A stretch of DNA of 64,000 bases from Azospirillum sp. OGB3 (GCF_014192915.1 NZ_JACHYN010000021.1:28584-92583); one strand, 5' to 3'. Shown: positions 27,286-36,780, counted from the first letter of the stretch. The notes: generated by a model not told the origin, from the sequence alone. Program-made: numbers and translations.

Positions 27286-29688
27286 ATGACGATTGGAACG
27301 CGGATTGCGCTCGGTTTTGCGGCGGTCCTTCTGATGACGGTTGCCGTGGCGTTCGTTGGTTGGAACAGCCTGCGCACCTACGCCGGACGTGTCGATCTGG
27401 CGGCCCACACCGCCGAACTGGATGCCCGGCTGAAAACCGTGCGGATCGAGGAGTCCCGCTTCGTCACCGAGCGCGACTCCAAGGCCGCCGACAATGTGCC
27501 CGGCATGCTGGACCGGCTGCGCGACGAGGCGCAGGGCACGCGGTCCGCCCTGGAGGACGCCGGCAGCGTCCGGCTGGTGGACGAGATCCTGGCGGGCATC
27601 GCCGGCTACCGCAGCGCCTTCGCCAATTTCGTCGCCCAGGACCAGGAGGCCCGCGCCCGCACCCAGAGCATGGAGACGCGCGCCCAGGCCCTGCGGGAGA
27701 TCGCGGAGATGATCGGCAAGCAGCAGTCCGACCGCTACGACCAGAACATGGTCAGCCTGAAGGACGCGGAGCATGCCGTGCGGCAGAGCCGCGACACCTC
27801 CGACCGCGCCGACCGGCTGATCGAGATGGTGCTGGAGGCGCGGCGCCTGCAGTCCGACTTCGCGCACACCCGCAACCCGGCCACCATGACCGCCGCCGGC
27901 GAGGCCATCGCGGCGCTGCTGGCGAACGCCGAGGCCATCGAGAAGGACCTCGTCGGCACCAACGACGAGGAGCTGGCTCAGCGGATCGTCACCATCGCCG
28001 GCGCCTACCGGATGGTGTTCGAGCAGGCCCGCACCGAGGGCTCCGGCGAGCCGGCCAGCGGCCGCATCCAGGCGCTGGACCGCCACGCCCAGGAAATCCA
28101 GAATCTCGCCCACGAGATGCAGGAGAACCAGGCGATGGTCTCCAGCGCGCTCCAGGAGGCCGCGAACTTCGCCCAGAGCGAGGTCAACGAGGCCGTCCAG
28201 CTGCGCGGCATCGCCATGCGCCTGATCCAGGGCGCGCAGTCCGCGATGCTGGGGCAGCGCGACTTCATCCTGATGAACGGCGAGGACGCCCGCAACCGGG
28301 TGCATGGCGCGGTCAAGGAGACGCTGGCGCTCGCCACCCAGGCCGGCGCGGTGCTCGTCGATTCGGAAGGCCGCGCGCTGATCGCCGCGATCACCGAGGC
28401 CGCCCAGGCCTTCGACCGGGAGTTCGCCGCCCTCGTCACGACCAGCGAGAACCAGCGCACCGCCTCCAAGACCATGGCCAAGGCCGCCGGCGACGTCAGC
28501 GAGCAGGTGGCCCGTCTCGTCTCCATCCAGCGCGACGACCGCGAGAACGGGCGCAGCGGGGCGGAGCTGATCATCATCATCGGCGCCGCCGTGGCGCTGG
28601 CGCTCGGCATGCTGATGGCCTGGATCATCGACCGCGCCATCACCCACCCGATGCACGCCATGACCAAGGCGATGGGGCGGCTGGCCGAGGGCGACCTGAC
28701 GGTGGACATCCCCGGCGGCAACCGCAAGGACGAGCTGCGCGCGATGGCCGAGGCGCTCAGCGTCTTCAAGGAGAACGCCCTGGAGATGCAGCGCATGGAG
28801 GGCGAGCGGGAGGAGATGCGCCGGCAGATCGACGCCGACCGCCGCCGCACCATGAACGAGTTCGCCAACGGCTTCGAGCAGGCGGTGTCGGGCGTCGTCC
28901 AGTCGCTGACCGAGTCCGCCGGCAACCTGGGCCGAGACGCGCAGGAAATGTCGTCGGACGCCGCCCTGACCACCGCCAAGTCGAGCGCCGTCGCCGCGGC
29001 GTCGGAGCAGGCGTCCAGCAATGTGCAGACCGTCGCCGCGGCGGCCGAGGAACTGTCCTCCTCCATTGCCGAGATCTCCCGTCAGCTCAACAGCAGCTCC
29101 CAGGTGGCGGTCGGTGCGGCGGCCAAGGCGACCGAGACCAACGGCATCGTCGAGGGTCTGGCCGAGGCGGCTCAGCGCATCGGGCAGGTGGTGGACCTGA
29201 TCGGCGAGATCGCCGAGCAGACCAACCTGCTGGCCCTCAATGCCACCATCGAGGCGGCGCGGGCCGGCGAGGCCGGAAAGGGTTTCGCCGTGGTGGCGAC
29301 GGAGGTCAAGAACCTCGCCGGCCAGACCGCCAAGGCGACCGAGGAGATCTCCAGCCAGGTGGCGCAGATGCAGGCGGCGACGGGCGGGGCGGTGGGCGCC
29401 ATCCGCACCATCTCCGACGCGGTCGGCACCATCAGCAGCACGGTCACCGAGATTGCCCGCGCCATGGAGCAGCAGGGTCTCGCGACCCGGGAGATCGCCC
29501 AGAACGTCAACCAGGCCGCCGAGGGCACGCAGGAGGTGATGCACCACATCGCCGAGGTGACCAACGCCGCCACCAAGACCGGCGGCGCCGCCGACGCGGT
29601 CCTGACCGCCAGCCGCACGCTGGCCGGGCAGGCCGAGCATCTGCGGTCCGAGGTGCAGGGCTTCCTGAACAAGGTGCGGACCGCCTGA
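27286..29688 (+). CDS. methyl-accepting chemotaxis protein
   Basis: An 800-residue transmembrane chemoreceptor. TM1 spans about residues 7-26 and TM2 about 427-447, bounding a large helical periplasmic region of about 400 residues, longer than a single four-helix-bundle sensor and consistent with a helical bimodular-type domain. HAMP follows at about 448-500. The cytoplasmic signalling hairpin contains the invariant tip near residue 641-670 (EIAEQTNLLALNATIEAARA). It should signal through CheA/CheW, not encoded here. The ATG is preceded by GGGGGAG. The ligand cannot be predicted. Confidence 0.93.
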   Translation: MTIGTRIALGFAAVLLMTVAVAFVGWNSLRTYAGRVDLAAHTAELDARLKTVRIEESRFVTERDSKAADNVPGMLDRLRDEAQGTRSALEDAGSVRLVDEILAGIAGYRSAFANFVAQDQEARARTQSMETRAQALREIAEMIGKQQSDRYDQNMVSLKDAEHAVRQSRDTSDRADRLIEMVLEARRLQSDFAHTRNPATMTAAGEAIAALLANAEAIEKDLVGTNDEELAQRIVTIAGAYRMVFEQARTEGSGEPASGRIQALDRHAQEIQNLAHEMQENQAMVSSALQEAANFAQSEVNEAVQLRGIAMRLIQGAQSAMLGQRDFILMNGEDARNRVHGAVKETLALATQAGAVLVDSEGRALIAAITEAAQAFDREFAALVTTSENQRTASKTMAKAAGDVSEQVARLVSIQRDDRENGRSGAELIIIIGAAVALALGMLMAWIIDRAITHPMHAMTKAMGRLAEGDLTVDIPGGNRKDELRAMAEALSVFKENALEMQRMEGEREEMRRQIDADRRRTMNEFANGFEQAVSGVVQSLTESAGNLGRDAQEMSSDAALTTAKSSAVAAASEQASSNVQTVAAAAEELSSSIAEISRQLNSSSQVAVGAAAKATETNGIVEGLAEAAQRIGQVVDLIGEIAEQTNLLALNATIEAARAGEAGKGFAVVATEVKNLAGQTAKATEEISSQVAQMQAATGGAVGAIRTISDAVGTISSTVTEIARAMEQQGLATREIAQNVNQAAEGTQEVMHHIAEVTNAATKTGGAADAVLTASRTLAGQAEHLRSEVQGFLNKVRTA

Positions 29689-29788
29689 TCCGGTGGGCCG
29701 GAGAGGCGAACCTGCCCCCGGCCCGTGCCCGTTGCTTTCGCACGGGGCATCTGTTAAGCCGCGCCGAGCCTCACGGACGCGAGATCCC

Positions 29789-31024
29789 ATGGACTTCCCC
29801 TTGTCACAGCGCGATTCCACACGGGGGATTCCCGACGCGCTGCTGGCCGGTTTGGCCGGCGCCGCGGCGCTGGCGCTCGGCCCGCTGGCTTCCATGGCGC
29901 CACGCGGGCTGCCGGTCTGGGCCATCCTGATCGGTCTGATCGGGCTGGCCGGTCTGGCCCGCCGCGGCGCCTTGGGACGTCTGCGGCGGGCGATGCCCGG
30001 CACCGTGGTGGTTCTCGCCTTCCTGGCCTTGGCCGCCCTGTCCATCCTGTGGAGCCCGTCGCCGCGCGCCGGCCTGACGGTGGTGGAGATCGCCTACATC
30101 GGCCTCGGCGCCCTGGCTGGCGGGGCGTGGCTGTCCTCGCTGCCGGGGGTGGAGGCGCGTCGGCTGATCGGCCTGTTCCTGATCGGGGTGTTCGCCGGGG
30201 TCCTGCTGTTCGCGGTGGAGGCCGCGCTGGATTTCCCGCTGCACCGCTGGTGGAACCACGTGCCGGCGGGCGCCGAGATCGCCGAAACCAACGTGCCCAA
30301 GCGCACAGCGGTGCTGCTCTGCCTGCTGGTCTGGCCGGCGGCGATGGCGCTCGACCGGGCCGGGCGGCGCGGGGCGGCGGTCGCCCTGCCGGTCATCTTC
30401 GCCGGTGCCTGCCTGCTGCTGACCAGCCGTTCGGCCATGCTCGGCATCGCCGTCGGTGGGGTGGCCTTCGTGCTGGCCGTCTGGTCGCCGCGGCTGGTCC
30501 GCAGGGCGCTGGCGGCGGTCCTCGCGGTGGCCTTCACCTTTGTGCTGCCGCTGGCTCTGCTGTTCGACCGCGTGCTGAACCTGGATGGCGCCGCTTGGCT
30601 GTTCCATTCCGCCCGGCATCGGGTGGAGATCTGGGGTATGGCGGCCAACCGGGCGCTGGAGACGCCGGTCTTCGGGCAGGGCATCGACGCCTCCCGCGCG
30701 CTGGACCCGGACGGGGCGGTGTCGCGCTTCGGCACGTTGACCGACAGCCTTCTGCCGCTGCATCCCCACAACGCCTTCCTGCAGGTCTGGCTGGAGCTTG
30801 GCGTGGTCGGCGCCGGGCTGGCCCTGGCGGCGACGCTGCTGCTGCTGTTCGGCACCGGGCGGATGGAGCGGCGGCTGCAACCCTTCGCGCTGGCCCTGTT
30901 CGCGTCGGCGCTGGCGATGGCGAGCACAGCCTACGGCATCTGGCAGGCGTGGTGGATGGGCGGCATGCTCGCCGCCGGCCTGATGCTCCGGCTGGCCGCC
31001 CGCACCCCGGCGGGGGGCACGTGA
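29789..31024 (+). CDS. O-antigen ligase/polymerase family membrane protein
   Basis: A 411-residue polytopic membrane protein of the Wzy/WaaL superfamily with about ten or more hydrophobic segments. The signature periplasmic-loop region HPHNAFLQVWLELGVVG lies near residues 325-340, with the R-x-E-I-W segment (SARHRVEIWGMAANRALETP) shortly before. It would either ligate O-antigen to lipid A-core or polymerise surface glycan. The gene starts a set of three: GT9 overlaps its stop by four bases and a flippase-like gene follows. One hundred bases without a gene separate it from the chemoreceptor. Confidence 0.85.
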   Translation: MDFPLSQRDSTRGIPDALLAGLAGAAALALGPLASMAPRGLPVWAILIGLIGLAGLARRGALGRLRRAMPGTVVVLAFLALAALSILWSPSPRAGLTVVEIAYIGLGALAGGAWLSSLPGVEARRLIGLFLIGVFAGVLLFAVEAALDFPLHRWWNHVPAGAEIAETNVPKRTAVLLCLLVWPAAMALDRAGRRGAAVALPVIFAGACLLLTSRSAMLGIAVGGVAFVLAVWSPRLVRRALAAVLAVAFTFVLPLALLFDRVLNLDGAAWLFHSARHRVEIWGMAANRALETPVFGQGIDASRALDPDGAVSRFGTLTDSLLPLHPHNAFLQVWLELGVVGAGLALAATLLLLFGTGRMERRLQPFALALFASALAMASTAYGIWQAWWMGGMLAAGLMLRLAARTPAGGT

Positions 31025-31965
31025 CGGTGGAAGGCGGCACCGGACCCCGTCGCGTCTTGGTCATCAAGCTGGGGGCCTTCGGCGATTTCTTCCTCGCCCA
31101 GACCGCCTTTTCGGCCATCCGTCGGCACCATGGCGGCGACCATCTGACGCTGCTGACCCTGCCGTCCCTGGCCCCGCTCGCCCGCCTCAGCGGCCTGTTC
31201 GACGACGTGCTGGAGGACCCGCGGGGGCGTTCCCTCGGAGCCTACTGGCGCGTCCGCCGGCTGTTGCGCGCCGGTCGCTTCGACCGGGTCTACGATCTCC
31301 AGGCGCAGCGGCGCACCGACCGCTATTTCTGGCTGCTCACTCCCGGTCCCTGGCCGGAATGGTCGGGAACGGCACGGGGCGCCTCGCACCGCGACCAGTA
31401 TCCGGGCCGCCGCAAGGTGCCGGTGATCGAGCGTTACACCCGGCAATTGGCCCCCTTCGGCATCGTGCCGGACGCGGTGCCCGATCTGTCCTGGCTTGAC
31501 GCCGACACCGGCGGTTTCGGCATCGCCGCGCCCTACGCCCTGCTGATCCCCGGCTCCTCCCCCGGACGGCCCGACAAGCGCTGGCCGGTGGAACGCTATG
31601 GCGAACTGGCGTGTCTGCTGGCGGCGCGCGGGATCACGCCGGTGGTTCTGGGCACGGCCATCGAAGCGGACCTCGCCCGGGCCATAACCGCCGCCTGTCC
31701 GCAGGCGGTGGACCTGACCAGCCGCACCAGCGTGCCGGAAATCGCCGGGCTGGCCCGCCGGGCCTGGGCAACGGTCGGCAACGACACCGGCCCCACCCAT
31801 CTGGTGGCCTCGGTCGGCTGTCCGACCCTGGGACTTTTTTGTGACGCGTCCGTCCCCATCCAGGCCAACGGGCCGCGCATGGTCGTCCACCACCGCCCGT
31901 CCTTCGCCGATATGGACGCGGCGGGCGTGCTGGCGGCGATGGACGCTCTTCCACCGAACCGGTAG
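31021..31965 (+). CDS. glycosyltransferase family 9 (heptosyltransferase-like)
   Basis: A 314-residue GT9 protein: N-terminal RRVLVIKLGAFGDFFLAQ, typical of ADP-heptose:LPS heptosyltransferases; ALLIPGSSPGRPDKRWP near residue 180 and NDTGPTHLVASVGCPTLGLF near 255 form the nucleotide-sugar site. It acts at the cytoplasmic face on an LPS or related glycan acceptor. Start is the GTG at 31021 whose GTGA overlaps the stop of the O-antigen ligase gene, which indicates translational coupling. The acceptor and sugar are not determined. Confidence 0.9.
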   Translation: MTVEGGTGPRRVLVIKLGAFGDFFLAQTAFSAIRRHHGGDHLTLLTLPSLAPLARLSGLFDDVLEDPRGRSLGAYWRVRRLLRAGRFDRVYDLQAQRRTDRYFWLLTPGPWPEWSGTARGASHRDQYPGRRKVPVIERYTRQLAPFGIVPDAVPDLSWLDADTGGFGIAAPYALLIPGSSPGRPDKRWPVERYGELACLLAARGITPVVLGTAIEADLARAITAACPQAVDLTSRTSVPEIAGLARRAWATVGNDTGPTHLVASVGCPTLGLFCDASVPIQANGPRMVVHHRPSFADMDAAGVLAAMDALPPNR

Positions 31966-31993
31966 AGTGCCGGCCGGCCATTTTCCAGGAGCC

Positions 31994-32989
31994 ATGAAGG
32001 ATTTGAGCAGCCAGGACGCCGGCGCCATGCCCACCGAAGCGGTCACCCTGCCCGAGGGAAAGCCGGGCGGGCGCCTGATGCTGTTGGCCAAGCTGGCGGT
32101 GACCCTGGCGGTCCTCGGCGTTCTTGGCGCCAAGGCCGACTGGCCGGCGCTGCTGGAGCGGGTCGCCGGCGCGGACCCCGTCTGGCTGGCCGCCGGCTTC
32201 ACGGCGAAGGTGCTGGCCGTGCTCTGCGCCGGGGAGCGCTGGCGCGACGCCTTGTGCGCCGCGGGCGAGCGGGTTTCGCACAGGCTGGCGATGCGGCTGA
32301 TGTTCACCGGCCTGTTCTTCGGGCAGGTGCTGCCGGGGGCGCTGGGCGGCGACGTGGTGCGCGGCTGGCTGACCTACCGGGGCGGGGCGTCCTCCGCCGC
32401 CGTGGTGCTGGCGCTGGTGCTGGACCGCTTGCTGGCCCTGGTCGGCTGCATCCTCCTGCTGTTTGCTGGCCTGCCGCATCTCGTCGCCACCGCGCCGCCC
32501 TCGGTCGCCTGGGCCGGGCCGGCGGCGGTCTTCCTGCTCGCCATCGCCATGATCGCGGGGCTCCAGGCGGACCGTCTTCCGCTGCCGGGTGTCCTGCTGC
32601 GCCCGCCGGTCCGGGCGATGCAGGCGCAGGTCGCGCGGTTGCGCGCGGCCCTGGTCAGCCGCGCGGCGCTGGCCGGGCTGCTGCACAGCGCGGCGGTGCA
32701 TATGTGCACCGTCTTCGCGGTGATCGCCTACGCCCAGGCGCTGGGCATTCCCGTGCGGGTCCTGGACGCGCTGGCCGTCGTGCCGATGACGATCTTCGCG
32801 GCGGCCCTGCCCATCTCGCTGAACGGATGGGGCGTGCGGGAGGGGGCCTTCGTCGCCGGCTTCGCGCTCTACGGCCTCGGCGCCACCGACGCGTTGGCTT
32901 TGTCGCTGATGATCGGGCTTTCGGTGACCCTGTCGTCGCTGCCGGGCGGCCTGCTCTGGCTCAGCCTGAAGAGGTCTGCGCGCTCCTGA
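31994..32989 (+). CDS. lysylphosphatidylglycerol synthase-like / UPF0104 flippase-like membrane protein
   Basis: A 331-residue polytopic protein with the LPG_synthase_TM/UPF0104 pattern: LMFTGLFFGQVLPGALGGDVVRGW near residues 100-118 and, in the C-terminal half, PISLNGWGVREGAFVAGF near 275. About eight hydrophobic segments. Relatives are thought to translocate lipids or glycolipids. Its place behind an O-antigen ligase and a GT9 gene suggests a role in moving a polysaccharide lipid carrier, which is inference. Its 3' end overlaps convergent queG by 29 bases. Confidence 0.8.
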   Translation: MKDLSSQDAGAMPTEAVTLPEGKPGGRLMLLAKLAVTLAVLGVLGAKADWPALLERVAGADPVWLAAGFTAKVLAVLCAGERWRDALCAAGERVSHRLAMRLMFTGLFFGQVLPGALGGDVVRGWLTYRGGASSAAVVLALVLDRLLALVGCILLLFAGLPHLVATAPPSVAWAGPAAVFLLAIAMIAGLQADRLPLPGVLLRPPVRAMQAQVARLRAALVSRAALAGLLHSAAVHMCTVFAVIAYAQALGIPVRVLDALAVVPMTIFAAALPISLNGWGVREGAFVAGFALYGLGATDALALSLMIGLSVTLSSLPGGLLWLSLKRSARS

Positions 32990-34034
32990 GCCGGGCCAGC
33001 GCCCAGCCGGCGGCGTCGCGAACCACGTCGCTCGGGTCTTCCAGAAGGCGTTCTGCCGCCCGTTCGGCTGCTGCGGCGTGGCGGGCGTCACCGCTGTTGC
33101 CCAGAGCCACCAGGACGTTGCGCACGAAGCGGTCGCGGCCGATCCGCTTGATCGGGGACCCGCTGAAGACCTGCCGGAAGCCCGCATCGTCCAACTGCGC
33201 CAGATCGGCCAGCCGTGGCGCCGTCAGCTCCGCCCGCGGCAGGAAGGCCGCCTCGCGCGAGCGCCGGGCGAACTTGTTCCAGGGGCAGGCGGCCAGGCAG
33301 TCGTCGCAGCCGTAGATGCGGTTGCCCATCAGCGGGCGCAGCTCCTCCGGGATCGGCCCCTTGTGCTCGATGGTCAGGTAGGAGATGCAGCGCCGGGCAT
33401 CCAACTGGTTGGGGGCGGGGAAGGCGGCGGTGGGGCAGGCGTCCAGGCAACGCCGGCACTGGCCGCAGCGGTCAACCCCCGGCGAGTCCGGCGGCAGGTC
33501 CAGCGTCGTGTAGACCTCGCCCAGGAACAGCCAGGAGCCGTGGGAGCGCGACACGAGGTTGGTGTGCTTGCCCTGCCAGCCCAGCCCGGCCTTCTCGGCC
33601 AACGGCTTTTCCATCACCGGGGCGGTGTCGACGAAGACCTTCAGCTCCGCCTTGAAACGGTGGGCGATCCATTGGCCCAGCGTCTTCAGCCGGCCCTTGA
33701 TGAGGTCGTGGTAGTCCCGGTTCTTCGCATAGACCGACACGATGCCGCGGTCGGGATGCGCCAGCAGGGCGCGGGGGTCCTCCGCCGGGGCGTAGCTGGT
33801 GCCGAGCGCGATGACGGTCCTCGCCTCCGGCCACAGGGCCCGGGGATGGGCGCGGCGGTCGGCCTTGTCCTCCATCCAGCCCATGTCGCCGTGCCGGCCC
33901 TGGCTCAGGAATTCGGCCAGCCGCGCCTTGGCCTCCTCGCCCAGCTCCGCCCGCGCGAAGCCGACCGCGTCGAAGCCCAGCGACAGGGCGCGGTCGCGGA
34001 TGGCTTCACGGGTGGAGGTGTCTGGGTCGGACAT
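32961..34034 (-). CDS. queG: epoxyqueuosine reductase QueG
   Basis: Final step of queuosine synthesis: reduces epoxyqueuosine in tRNA to queuosine using cobalamin and two [4Fe-4S] clusters. The 357-residue protein has cluster motifs CGQCRRCLDACP near residue 190 and CDDCLAACPWNKF near 243, the opening GFDAVGFARAEL, and the cobalamin-region YAKNRDYHDLIKGRL. A C-terminal HEAT-like helical extension (residues 295-350) is present, as in longer homologues. It is the last gene of queA-tgt-queF-queG, 67 bases after queF with a hairpin between, and overlaps the flippase-like gene tail to tail. Confidence 0.95.
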   Translation of the reverse strand: MSDPDTSTREAIRDRALSLGFDAVGFARAELGEEAKARLAEFLSQGRHGDMGWMEDKADRRAHPRALWPEARTVIALGTSYAPAEDPRALLAHPDRGIVSVYAKNRDYHDLIKGRLKTLGQWIAHRFKAELKVFVDTAPVMEKPLAEKAGLGWQGKHTNLVSRSHGSWLFLGEVYTTLDLPPDSPGVDRCGQCRRCLDACPTAAFPAPNQLDARRCISYLTIEHKGPIPEELRPLMGNRIYGCDDCLAACPWNKFARRSREAAFLPRAELTAPRLADLAQLDDAGFRQVFSGSPIKRIGRDRFVRNVLVALGNSGDARHAAAAERAAERLLEDPSDVVRDAAGWALARLRSAQTSSG

Positions 34035-34054
34035 GGTGATTTTGAGCTGCTTAA

Positions 34055-34077
34055 CCCTCTCCCCTCTGGGGAGAGGG
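34055..34077. repeat. palindromic hairpin between queF and queG
   Basis: A perfect 10-bp stem (34055-34064 with 34068-34077) with a three-base loop. On the plus strand it is followed by four T residues (34080-34083); on the coding minus strand no T-run follows, so readthrough into queG is likely. It belongs to the CCCTCTCCCC-type intergenic palindromes. Confidence 0.6.
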
Positions 34078-34101
34078 GATTTTAGCGTGGGATAGTCGGG
34101 A

Positions 34102-34566
34102 TCAGCCGCGGCCGCGGTAGGTCTGGACGTCCTGCGAGGGAATCCACACGCCCTTCGGCGGCTCGCCGGTGGCGTAGAACACGTCGATGGGGATGCCGCC
34201 GCGCGGGTACCAATAGCCGCCGATGCGCAGCCACACCGGCTTCAGCTCGTCCACCAGACGCTTGCCGATGCCGACGGTGCAGGCCTCATGGAAGGCGCCG
34301 TGATTGCGGAAGCTGGTCAGGAACAGCTTGAGCGACTTGGATTCCACCAGCCACTCGCCCGGCACGTAGTCGATGACCAGATGGGCGAAGTCCGGCTGGC
34401 CGGTGATCGGGCAGAGCGAGGTGAACTCCGGCGCGGTGAAGCGCACGACGTAGTTCTCGCCGGGGTTCGGATTCGGCACCCGCTCCAGCACCGCCTCTTC
34501 CGGCGTCTTCGGCTGGACGGTGGCGCCGCCGAGCTGCGTCAGGCCGGCGTAGATGGTCTCAGACAT
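34102..34566 (-). CDS. queF: NADPH-dependent preQ0 reductase QueF
   Basis: Reduces the nitrile 7-cyano-7-deazaguanine (preQ0) to preQ1 for queuosine synthesis. At 154 residues it is the short unimodular type. The catalytic cysteine is in TSLCPITGQPDFA near residue 51, the QueF motif ESKSLKLFL lies near 75, and FHEACTVGI near 92 supplies the conserved H-E pair. Its start codon lies eight bases inside the 3' end of tgt, so the two are coupled. De novo preQ0 genes (queC, queD, queE) are not in this window. Confidence 0.97.
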   Translation of the reverse strand: MSETIYAGLTQLGGATVQPKTPEEAVLERVPNPNPGENYVVRFTAPEFTSLCPITGQPDFAHLVIDYVPGEWLVESKSLKLFLTSFRNHGAFHEACTVGIGKRLVDELKPVWLRIGGYWYPRGGIPIDVFYATGEPPKGVWIPSQDVQTYRGRG

Positions 34567-35761
34567 CGGCGGATTCCTTCTGCGCGGGTTTCGCCGGCTT
34601 GGCCGGCTTCACCTTCAGGTGGGCCAGCGGGTCTTCGGTGGCCGGGATGTCGCCTTCGTTCAGACGGGCCTCCAGCGCGCCCGCGACCTCCTCGAAGCGG
34701 CCATCCTCGATGGCTTGCCGAAGCTCGGCCATCAGGTCCTGGTAGTAATGCAGGTTGTGCCAAGTCAGCAGCATCGGCCCCAGCATCTCGCCCGCCTTGA
34801 ACAGGTGATGCAGATAGGCGCGGCTGTGGTTGCGGCACGCCGGGCAGCCACACGCCTCGTCGAGCGGGCGCTCGTCATGGGCGTGGCGGGCGTTGCGGAT
34901 GTTGATGGTGCCGCGCCGCACGAAGGCTTGGCCGGTGCGGCCCGATCGGGTGGGCATCACGCAGTCGAACATGTCGACGCCGCGGCGCACCGCCCCGATC
35001 AGATCGCTGGGACGGCCGACGCCCATCAGGTAGCGCGGGCGCTCCTTGACCATCAGCGGCTCGGTGAAGTCGAGCACGGTGAACATCGTCTCCTGGCCCT
35101 CGCCCACGGCCAGCCCGCCGATGGCGTAGCCGTCGAAGCCGATGTCGCTCAGGGCCGCCACGCTCTCCGCCCGCAGGTCCGCATAGACGCCGCCCTGGAC
35201 GATGCCGAACAGGCCGTAGCCGGGCCGCTCGACGAAGGCGTCCTTGCTGCGCCTGGCCCAGCGCATCGACAGGCGCATGGACGAAGCCGCCTGCGCCTCC
35301 GTCGCCGGGAAGGGGGTGCACTCGTCCAGGCACATGGTGATGTTGCTGTCCAGCAGATGCTGGATCTGGATCGAGCGCTCCGGTGTCAGATGATGCTTGC
35401 TGCCGTCGAGGTGGGATTTGAAGGTCACCCCCTCCTCGGTCATGGTGCGCAGGTCCGACAGGGACATGACCTGGAAGCCGCCGCTGTCCGTCAGGATCGG
35501 CTTGTCCCAGTTCATGAAGCGGTGCAGCCCGCCCAACTGCCCGACGCGCTCCGCCGTGGGGCGCAGCATCAGGTGGTAGGTGTTGCCGAGCAGGATTTCC
35601 GCGCCGGTGGACTTGACCGCGTCGCTGGTCATCGCCTTGACGGTGGCGGCGGTGCCCACGGGCATGAAGGCCGGCGTGTTGATGACGCCGTGCGCGGTGG
35701 AGACCCGTCCGCGCCGGGCGCGCCCGTCGGTCTTCAGAAGCTCGAACCCGATCCCGGTCAT
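34559..35761 (-). CDS. tgt: tRNA-guanine transglycosylase Tgt
   Basis: Exchanges guanine-34 of GUN-anticodon tRNAs for preQ1. The 400-residue protein has the catalytic DSGGFQVMSL segment near residue 93, FGIVQGGVY near 220, the nucleophile region FDCVMPTRSGRTGQAF near 270 and zinc ligands CGCPACRNHSRAYLHHLF near 310. A Lys/Pro/Ala-rich C-terminal tail of about 25 residues is an unimportant extension. Its ATG overlaps the queA stop by one base and its 3' end overlaps queF by eight bases, so the cluster is tightly translationally linked. Confidence 0.97.
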   Translation of the reverse strand: MTGIGFELLKTDGRARRGRVSTAHGVINTPAFMPVGTAATVKAMTSDAVKSTGAEILLGNTYHLMLRPTAERVGQLGGLHRFMNWDKPILTDSGGFQVMSLSDLRTMTEEGVTFKSHLDGSKHHLTPERSIQIQHLLDSNITMCLDECTPFPATEAQAASSMRLSMRWARRSKDAFVERPGYGLFGIVQGGVYADLRAESVAALSDIGFDGYAIGGLAVGEGQETMFTVLDFTEPLMVKERPRYLMGVGRPSDLIGAVRRGVDMFDCVMPTRSGRTGQAFVRRGTINIRNARHAHDERPLDEACGCPACRNHSRAYLHHLFKAGEMLGPMLLTWHNLHYYQDLMAELRQAIEDGRFEEVAGALEARLNEGDIPATEDPLAHLKVKPAKPAKPAQKESADV

Positions 35762-36780
35762 CACACCCTCCGGAGCAGCGACGCATCGCCGTAGCTGAAG
35801 AAACGATAGTTCTGGCCGATGGCGTGCGCGTAGGCCGCCTTCATCCTGTCCATGCCCGCGAAGGCGCAGACCAGCATGAACAGGGTGGAGCGGGGCAGGT
35901 GGAAGTTGGTCACCAGAAGGTCCACGATCTTGAAGCGGTAGCCGGGGGTGATGAAGATGTCGGTGTCGCCGCTGAAGGCCCGGATGCTGCGGTCGTCCAG
36001 CCCCGCCGTCTCCAGGATGCGCAGCGCCGTGGTGCCGACCGAGACGATCCGCCCGCCCGCGGCGCGGGTGGCGTTGATGGCCTCGGCGGTTTCCGCGGAG
36101 ATTTCGCCCCACTCGCTGTGCATGCGGTGCTCGGCGATGTCGTCCACCTTGACCGGCAGGAAGGTCCCGGCCCCGACATGCAGCGTCACCGGCACGCGGC
36201 GGATGCCGCGGGCGTCGAGCGCCGCCAGAAGCTCCGGCGTGAAGTGCAGCCCGGCGGTGGGGGCGGCGACGGCGCCCTCGCGTGCTGCGAAGACGGTCTG
36301 GTAGTCGGCCACGTCCTGCTCGTCGGCCTCGCGCCGGATGTAGGGCGGCAGAGGCATCCGGCCATGGCGGTGCAGCGCCTCCATCAGCGCCGGTCCGCCC
36401 TTGGAGAAGCGCAGGCGCACCTCCATCCCGTCCTTGGCGACCACCTCGGCATTGAGGTCGTCGGCGATGGCGATCACGTCGCCGGGCTTCAGCCGCTTGC
36501 CGGGGCGGGCGAAGGTCGCCCATTCCCGCTCGCCCTCGCGCTTGTGGAGCGTGATCTCCACCCGCACCTCGCCGCGCCGGCCGTCCAGCCGGGCGGGGAT
36601 GACGCGGGTGTCGTTGACGACCATCAGGTCGCCCGGCTCCAGCAGGGCGGGCAGGTCGCGCACGGTGCGGTCGTGCAGACGCTCCGCCACGTCGAGCAGA
36701 CGGGCGGCGTCACGCGGCTTGGCCGGATGCTCGGCGATGCGGTCCGGCGGAAGGTCGAAATCGAAATCGGCGGTCTTCAT
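35761..36780 (-). CDS. queA: S-adenosylmethionine:tRNA ribosyltransferase-isomerase QueA
   Basis: Transfers and isomerises the ribosyl moiety of SAM onto preQ1-tRNA, producing epoxyqueuosine. The 339-residue protein begins MKTADFDFDLPPDRIAEHPA and has MVVNDTRVIPARL near residue 53, PTAGLHFTPELL near 170, LHVGAGTFLPVKVDDIAEH near 195 and the C-terminal RSTLFMLVCAFAG. It leads the que cluster on the minus strand, 57 bases downstream of the UbiB-like kinase gene, so it may share that gene's transcript. Confidence 0.97.
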   Translation of the reverse strand: MKTADFDFDLPPDRIAEHPAKPRDAARLLDVAERLHDRTVRDLPALLEPGDLMVVNDTRVIPARLDGRRGEVRVEITLHKREGEREWATFARPGKRLKPGDVIAIADDLNAEVVAKDGMEVRLRFSKGGPALMEALHRHGRMPLPPYIRREADEQDVADYQTVFAAREGAVAAPTAGLHFTPELLAALDARGIRRVPVTLHVGAGTFLPVKVDDIAEHRMHSEWGEISAETAEAINATRAAGGRIVSVGTTALRILETAGLDDRSIRAFSGDTDIFITPGYRFKIVDLLVTNFHLPRSTLFMLVCAFAGMDRMKAAYAHAIGQNYRFFSYGDASLLRRV

